A stretch of DNA of 64,000 bases from NCBI GenBank assembly GCA_035710745.1, contig DASTCX010000025.1, positions 1 to 64,000 on the forward strand, written 5' to 3'. Under the pieces are notes generated by a model. That model worked only from the letters and a program-made list of their open reading frames with translations, searched no databases and was not told where the DNA came from. The stretch is from Candidatus Eremiobacteraceae bacterium (GTDB lineage Bacteria > Vulcanimicrobiota > Vulcanimicrobiia > Eremiobacterales > Eremiobacteraceae). A program made the position numbers and the translations under genes. Positions 59,978 through 64,000 of the stretch are shown here, piece after piece (position 1 is the first letter of the stretch; every line of letters begins with the position of its first letter).

Positions 59978-60044
59978 ACCGCCTGGTGCGACAGGGACGG
60001 GAGAAAATGCGCAGCTTGCCGGACGCGTCGTGGTTGCGCAACGG

Positions 60045-62657
60045 CTATCTTGCCGCGTCTTTTCCGTGAAGCGTCTCGAGGGAGCGCCCGAAGATTTTGA
60101 CGAGTGCCGGATCGTAAGCGGTGCCGGCTTGGCGTTCGATCTCGCGCAACGCGGCTTCCGATGAAACCGCGCGCCTGTGCGGACGATCGTTCGTCAGCGC
60201 GACGTACGAATCGATGATCGCGAGCACCCGCGCCACGAGCGGGATCTTCGCGCCGATGAGCTTTTCCGGATAGCCGCTGCCGTCGAAGCGCTCGTGGTGG
60301 CAGGCGACGGCTTCTGCGACCGGCTCGCAACCCGCCATCATCCGCAGGATGTTCGCCCCGACGGCCGTGTGCGTCTTGACAAGCTCGTACTCGTCTTCCG
60401 TCAGCCGGCCGGGCTTGCCGAAGACCGAGCGCGGGATCGTGATCTCGCCGAGGTCGAGCAGAGCGGCTGATTGCAGCAGGGTGTCGCGATCGGTCTCGTC
60501 GAGTCCGGCGACGCGAGCGAACGCCGCGGCCAAGCGGTTGCAATCGACCATGTGCGTCCGCGCGTACGAACCGCTATTCGCGATCGCCGCGACGAGCCCG
60601 GCGAAAGGACCGATGTTCCCCTCGAGCATTCTGATCGCTTCCGGCGGCGGGGTCGGCGCCGCAGCCGCGCGCTTCTTCGTGTAGAGCGATGCATCGGCGG
60701 CTTGGATGAGATCTTCGCGGCGCTCCGCATCATCGGGGAAGACCGCGACGCCGATCGAGAGGTCGATCGGCACCGTCCGCCCTTCTTCGATCTCGAACGG
60801 ACGGCGGTTCACCTCGGCGATGAGGCGCCCCGCGAACGTCCACGCGGCATCGTCGTCCGTGTCAGGGAGGATCGCGCAGAATTCGTCACCGCCGTAGCGG
60901 CCGACGACGTCGGTCTCGCGAGCGATGCGTCGCAGCGCGCTGGCCACCGTCGTCAGGACGCGATCGCCGGTCGGGTGGCCGTACGTGTCGTTGAAATGCT
61001 TGAAGTTATCGATGTCGATCATGAGCAGTGCGAGGCGCCCGTCGCTCCGCTGTGCGCGCTTGAGCTCGACCATCAGACGCTCTTGGATGCCGCGATGGTG
61101 GAAAAGCTCGGTGAGCGGGTCGTGATCGGCGAGGACGCGCGCGTGCTCGTAGAGACGCGCGTTCTGAACGGCGACCGCCGACTGCTCCGCGATCGCGCCG
61201 AGCAGCTGCATATGCCGTTCGGTATACATGCCCGGCTCGTACGACTGGGCAGAGATAGCGCCGATGACTTTGCCGCCGACGATCATCGGCACCGCGACGA
61301 CCGACTGCACGGTCGTCGGGCCCGAGCCGATCGGCTGGTTCGTCAGCTGGTCGCGTTCGGCGGCGTTGCGGACGCGGATCGGCTTGCCCGCGGCCATGAC
61401 CATGCCGACGATCGTACCGGTCGTCGAGAATTTCTCGGGCTCGAACACCTTTTCGCCTTCGACGAGGTACTCGAGGCGGACCGAGTCGCCTTCGCCGCTG
61501 TCGAGCGCGACGAAGAACAGCGGCGCGTCGATGACGCGCTTCACCTGGCTGTGGATCTTCGAGAAGACGCGGTGTAGATCGAGCTCCGATGAGACCGCGT
61601 TGGCGACTTCGACGAGCAGGTTGAGGTCCTCGGCGCGGCGCGTGCTCTCCAAGAGGTTCTTCGAATTCTCGATGGCGACCGCGAGCTGTTCCGAGATAGC
61701 GACGAAGATGTCGCAATCGGTCTCGCTGTACGCCCGGGCGCGGTTGCTCTGCACGGACAGGACGCCAAGCACGCGGTCGGCGAGCTTCATCGGCACGATG
61801 AGCGCCGACGCAGGGTTCAGCGCGTCGCCGAGCGTCACCGAACGGACGCGATCCCAATCCTCGGGCTGTCGGATGATGACGGGCCGGCCGGTGCGCATGA
61901 CCTCACCGGATACGGTGTTCGTCGGCATGCGGATACGCTCGTTGTTGATTCGGCCGAATTCGGCGTTGTAGTGGATCTCGAGCGCCTCTTCATCTTCGGT
62001 GCGAAGCGCGGCGAAGAAGATCGACGCGTCCATGACGCGGCCGATGAGCGTGTGGAAGCGGCGGAACAATTCATCGAGGTCGAACTCGCGCGCGAGTACG
62101 CGTGCAGTCTCGAGGAGCAGCGACAGCGAGCGCGCTTGGACTTCGCGATACGCGTCGTCGCGCAGCAGCGTCAGATGTTGTGCGACGAGGGTCGACAGCA
62201 TCGTGACGTCGTCGGCCGCGTCGCCGGAGAATGCGACGTCCGCTTGCGCGAGGATGAATCCGACGTGCCGGCCGCCACACCACAACGGCGCGACGAGCGC
62301 ATGCGCGAGCCTGCCGACGGTGCTCGAACCGTTCGTGACGGATGCGCGGCGGATCGGTTCGACAGTCGGCAAGAGCGTCGGCTGCTGGCACCCGAGCGCG
62401 ACGGCGAGCGTCTGCGCGTCGAGCGGTTCCGGCATCGGCTCGGCGAGATCGGCGTGATATTCGAAACGGACGGGGCTCGATTCGTTCGCGTCGAGCGTCG
62501 CGATCGTCAGACGGCGGACGTCCTGCTCGGACAGGATGCGATGCACCGCGGCGAATGCTTCGCCGCCGCGTTGACGCGCGAAGACGTCGGCCATGCGGAC
62601 ATGCACGGAACCGGCCCTCGGCCGCTCCCGCGCGGAGCGCACACCCGGGTTTTCCAC
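60045..62657 (-). CDS. Triple-GAF, GGDEF and degenerate HD-GYP signalling protein
   Basis: This 870-residue protein (GTG start; ATG 62594 is an alternative) has three GAF-like sensor regions (~25-185, ~195-345, ~350-500). The GGDEF domain carries DIDNFKHFNDTYGHPTGD, RYGGDEFCAILPDTD and an inhibitory-site RETD five residues before GGDEF, so it should make cyclic-di-GMP. The C-terminus is HD-GYP-like with CHHERFDGSGYP, but the HD doublet is replaced: SAALLDLGEITIPRSVFGKP has no His where LLHDIGKI is usual. The output may be a cyclase with a binding-only HD-GYP. It is divergent from a STAS gene. Confidence 0.85.
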   Translation of the reverse strand: MENPGVRSARERPRAGSVHVRMADVFARQRGGEAFAAVHRILSEQDVRRLTIATLDANESSPVRFEYHADLAEPMPEPLDAQTLAVALGCQQPTLLPTVEPIRRASVTNGSSTVGRLAHALVAPLWCGGRHVGFILAQADVAFSGDAADDVTMLSTLVAQHLTLLRDDAYREVQARSLSLLLETARVLAREFDLDELFRRFHTLIGRVMDASIFFAALRTEDEEALEIHYNAEFGRINNERIRMPTNTVSGEVMRTGRPVIIRQPEDWDRVRSVTLGDALNPASALIVPMKLADRVLGVLSVQSNRARAYSETDCDIFVAISEQLAVAIENSKNLLESTRRAEDLNLLVEVANAVSSELDLHRVFSKIHSQVKRVIDAPLFFVALDSGEGDSVRLEYLVEGEKVFEPEKFSTTGTIVGMVMAAGKPIRVRNAAERDQLTNQPIGSGPTTVQSVVAVPMIVGGKVIGAISAQSYEPGMYTERHMQLLGAIAEQSAVAVQNARLYEHARVLADHDPLTELFHHRGIQERLMVELKRAQRSDGRLALLMIDIDNFKHFNDTYGHPTGDRVLTTVASALRRIARETDVVGRYGGDEFCAILPDTDDDAAWTFAGRLIAEVNRRPFEIEEGRTVPIDLSIGVAVFPDDAERREDLIQAADASLYTKKRAAAAPTPPPEAIRMLEGNIGPFAGLVAAIANSGSYARTHMVDCNRLAAAFARVAGLDETDRDTLLQSAALLDLGEITIPRSVFGKPGRLTEDEYELVKTHTAVGANILRMMAGCEPVAEAVACHHERFDGSGYPEKLIGAKIPLVARVLAIIDSYVALTNDRPHRRAVSSEAALREIERQAGTAYDPALVKIFGRSLETLHGKDAAR

Positions 62658-62745
62658 TGTCTCTGGCTCGCCTCTCTTGTCGACCGCGGTCCCTCGCTTG
62701 GATTATCGGCACGGTCGACGCCCCGGTTGCACTTTACGTGATGTC

Positions 62746-62779
62746 CGTCACACTTTGACCAGCGTCACACTCTGGACCA
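62746..62779. repeat. Tandem 17-bp direct repeat between the signalling gene and STAS gene
   Basis: CGTCACACTTTGACCAG (62746-62762) is followed directly by CGTCACACTCTGGACCA (62763-62779), sharing 12 of 17 positions, including the first nine. The repeat lies in the 188-bp region between divergent genes and may be an operator for a regulator acting on one or both. Confidence 0.5.
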
Positions 62780-62845
62780 TGAGGTCGTTTGCCGTCACGG
62801 TGGGACCACCGTCGGGTCCTACGAGCAGGACGGTCGAACAAGCGT

Positions 62846-63223
62846 ATGCAGACACGGGATAAATTCGATTCCGCACTTCGCAGCATCAAGATGCCTGCGA
62901 CGGAATCGTCGCGTTCGCCGGTAGCGATCATCGACGTCGGAACGCGGCTCGACTATCGCGCGGCGGAGCGGATGAAGCGCCGTTTCAAGCAATTCGCGGC
63001 CGACGGCCGCCATCGCCACATCGTCGATCTATCGCAGACGAGTGCGCTCGACTCAGCCGGACTGGCCGGTTTGATCTCGGCGTTGCGCGCGGTCCGCGAC
63101 AACGGCGGTTCGGTCGACCTCGTCGTCAAGTCCGGCAATGTCACGCGCATCCTCGAGCTCACCTCGGTCACGCGGGCGTTCAGGGTCCACCCTTCATTGC
63201 AAGAGGCGCTCGCCGCCGTCTAG
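62846..63223 (+). CDS. STAS-domain protein (anti-sigma-factor antagonist type)
   Basis: This 125-residue protein has the STAS core VAIIDVGTRLDYRAAERMKR, RHIVDLSQTSALDSAGLAGL (conserved DSAG Ser) and SVDLVVKSGNVTRILELTSV. It resembles the protein at 57780 in the second half. The start may also be ATG 62891. Being divergent from a cyclic-di-GMP protein, it may belong to the same stress-signalling circuit; no kinase or sigma factor is adjacent. Confidence 0.85.
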   Translation: MQTRDKFDSALRSIKMPATESSRSPVAIIDVGTRLDYRAAERMKRRFKQFAADGRHRHIVDLSQTSALDSAGLAGLISALRAVRDNGGSVDLVVKSGNVTRILELTSVTRAFRVHPSLQEALAAV

Positions 63224-63639
63224 TCCGCCTGCGGCGCGCGATACGTCGGGCCGCACGTCATCGGCGCATCCGGCCGGAAATCGCGCCACACCGACTCGAT
63301 CTCGACCTCGAACGTGGAACGACCGTCGTGCGCGGCCCTTGGCGGCTTCGTCATGCGTCCTTTTATGGTATAGGCTGCCCCATCGAGGACGTACCAGAGC
63401 GACATGGCTTTGCGCGCGATCAGATTCGAGCATGTCGTGCTCTCTGCGGCGAGTGCGATGCGAAGGCGCTTGTCGTCGATAGGTGAGATCTCGGCGGTTG
63501 AAAGAACGGCGAAGCGGATAGAGCCGTCTTCGTCGATCGTGCCTAGGATGACGGCAGTCGCCGCCTCACCGGACCTGGGCCGATGGCCGAGCTCCAGGCC
63601 GACGGGTGCCGGAAGGCGGTCCCCGACGTGGTCCGACAC
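63220..63639 (-). CDS. Putative FMN-binding split-barrel protein (PPOX-like)
   Basis: This 139-residue protein runs GEAATAVILGTIDEDGSIRF, then AVLSTAEISPIDDKRLRIAL and SNLIARKAMSLWYVLDGAAY, as in pyridoxamine-phosphate-oxidase-like split barrels (first strands handling flavin). The C-terminus is STFEVEIESVWRDFRPDAPM. Assignment is from pattern only. Its stop overlaps that of the STAS gene by 4 bases. Confidence 0.45.
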   Translation of the reverse strand: MSDHVGDRLPAPVGLELGHRPRSGEAATAVILGTIDEDGSIRFAVLSTAEISPIDDKRLRIALAAESTTCSNLIARKAMSLWYVLDGAAYTIKGRMTKPPRAAHDGRSTFEVEIESVWRDFRPDAPMTCGPTYRAPQAD

Positions 63640-63707
63640 GGCCGGATCAACGCCTCGCTGCGCGGGCGGGCGTGTTGCAGCTGCCGCCTGATGCCGAATA
63701 TATATGT

Positions 63708-63902
63708 ATGCAACGCTCGATCATGTTCTGCAACGAGTGCGGCACGCGGCTCGAAGAAGAGGACCGCTTGTGCTCCTGCTGCGGCACCGACGCGAGCGAG
63801 GCCAACTCGATCAAACTGCTGCGGCGGACGCCGCCGCGCAAGGGCAAACGCGACGGCTTCGAAGAGGCCAAAGACGAGGACTTCTTCGAGCTGCTCATCT
63901 AG
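63708..63902 (+). CDS. Small zinc-ribbon protein, 64 residues
   Basis: The product starts MQRSIMFCNECGTRLEEEDR and contains a second CxxC (LCSCCGTD), so CNEC and CSCC form a zinc ribbon of the DUF/zinc-ribbon_2 kind. A charged tail follows (TPPRKGKRDGFEEAKDEDFF). The Met five codons later is an alternative start. Its stop overlaps that of the partial minus-strand gene. Confidence 0.7.
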   Translation: MQRSIMFCNECGTRLEEEDRLCSCCGTDASEANSIKLLRRTPPRKGKRDGFEEAKDEDFFELLI

Positions 63903-64000
63903 GCGTCGCCCTTTTGCCGCGTGAAGCGTTCGAGCACGTACTGCGCGATCTGCTTCGCCGCAGCCGATGAGAAAAACCCGAACTGGCGCGGAGACGTCGT
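63899..64000 (-). CDS. C-terminal end of an unknown protein (cut by window edge)
   Basis: The last 33 codons of a minus-strand gene are present, reading TTSPRQFGFFSSAAAKQIAQ and ending in FTRQKGDA. The amphipathic helix (AAAKQIAQYVLERFTRQ) has no recognisable motif. The reading frame is open to the window edge and the stop is at 63899-63901. Not enough is visible to assign a family. Confidence 0.5.
   Translation of the reverse strand, partial: TTSPRQFGFFSSAAAKQIAQYVLERFTRQKGDA

Overview
The window is a 64 kb stretch of high-GC bacterial chromosome. It is densely coded on both strands, with short intergenic gaps and many overlapping start/stop codons. Two-step export genes (EmrA/EmrB type), a LolA-like periplasmic protein, TonB-type C-terminal domains and several lipoproteins suggest a diderm, Gram-negative-type cell. 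NadA/NadB/NadC de novo NAD synthesis, GlcDEF, ETF:quinone oxidoreductase and an oxygen-tolerant Suf system suggest an aerobic heterotroph. The gene mix and the very abundant short palindromes would fit an uncultured soil phylum such as Eremiobacterota, but that assignment is inference. No rRNA, tRNA or CRISPR array was recognised.

Layout. 1-2215 is scarred by two IS3-family elements, one inserted in the last gene of a GntR/ABC operon (2228-4616). 4805-9092 is a MarR-controlled export operon (marR, LolA-like protein, emrA, emrB). 9171-17157 holds an M16-like protein without zinc ligands, a TPR membrane protein, an HTH plus metallo-beta-lactamase fusion, a lipoprotein and ETF-QO. 17181-17923 is a REP-associated tyrosine transposase (RAYT) flanked by inverted REP palindromes. 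17976-24477 has two glycoside hydrolase-like proteins, an M14-type deacylase, a GNAT and a PBP4. 24474-29393 is cpdA-like plus glcDEF (minus strand); 29448-33822 is nadABC plus two unknown genes.

33900-44865 is a mixed housekeeping stretch: HflX, DUF1697, a histidine-rich lipoprotein, an O6-alkylguanine transferase, a DmpA peptidase, SpoIID, a second PBP4, a HhH-GPD glycosylase, a TonB-domain protein and a MeaB GTPase. 45078-50985 contains a 58-aa gene with a strong terminator, a beta-CASP nuclease, a LOG-like protein, TypA, cupin, VOC and PAP2 proteins. 51014-57587 is a complete Suf island: sufC-sufB-sufD-Rieske-sufS-sufU, divergent from sufR and a NifU-like gene. 57780-64000 holds two STAS proteins, a GAF-GGDEF-HD-GYP signalling protein, two further tiny genes and a partial gene.

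The strongest unifying signal is the repeat system. About 17 copies or partial copies of one palindrome (class I, core GCGGTCGA...TCGACCGC) and four copies of a second (class II, GCCGAGCTTCGCTCGGC) are scattered through the window. The RAYT gene lies between opposed class I copies. One class I cluster sits in frame inside glcF, and another copy supplies the apparent N-terminus of the alkyltransferase gene. All functional names rest on motif reading only; no database search was possible.
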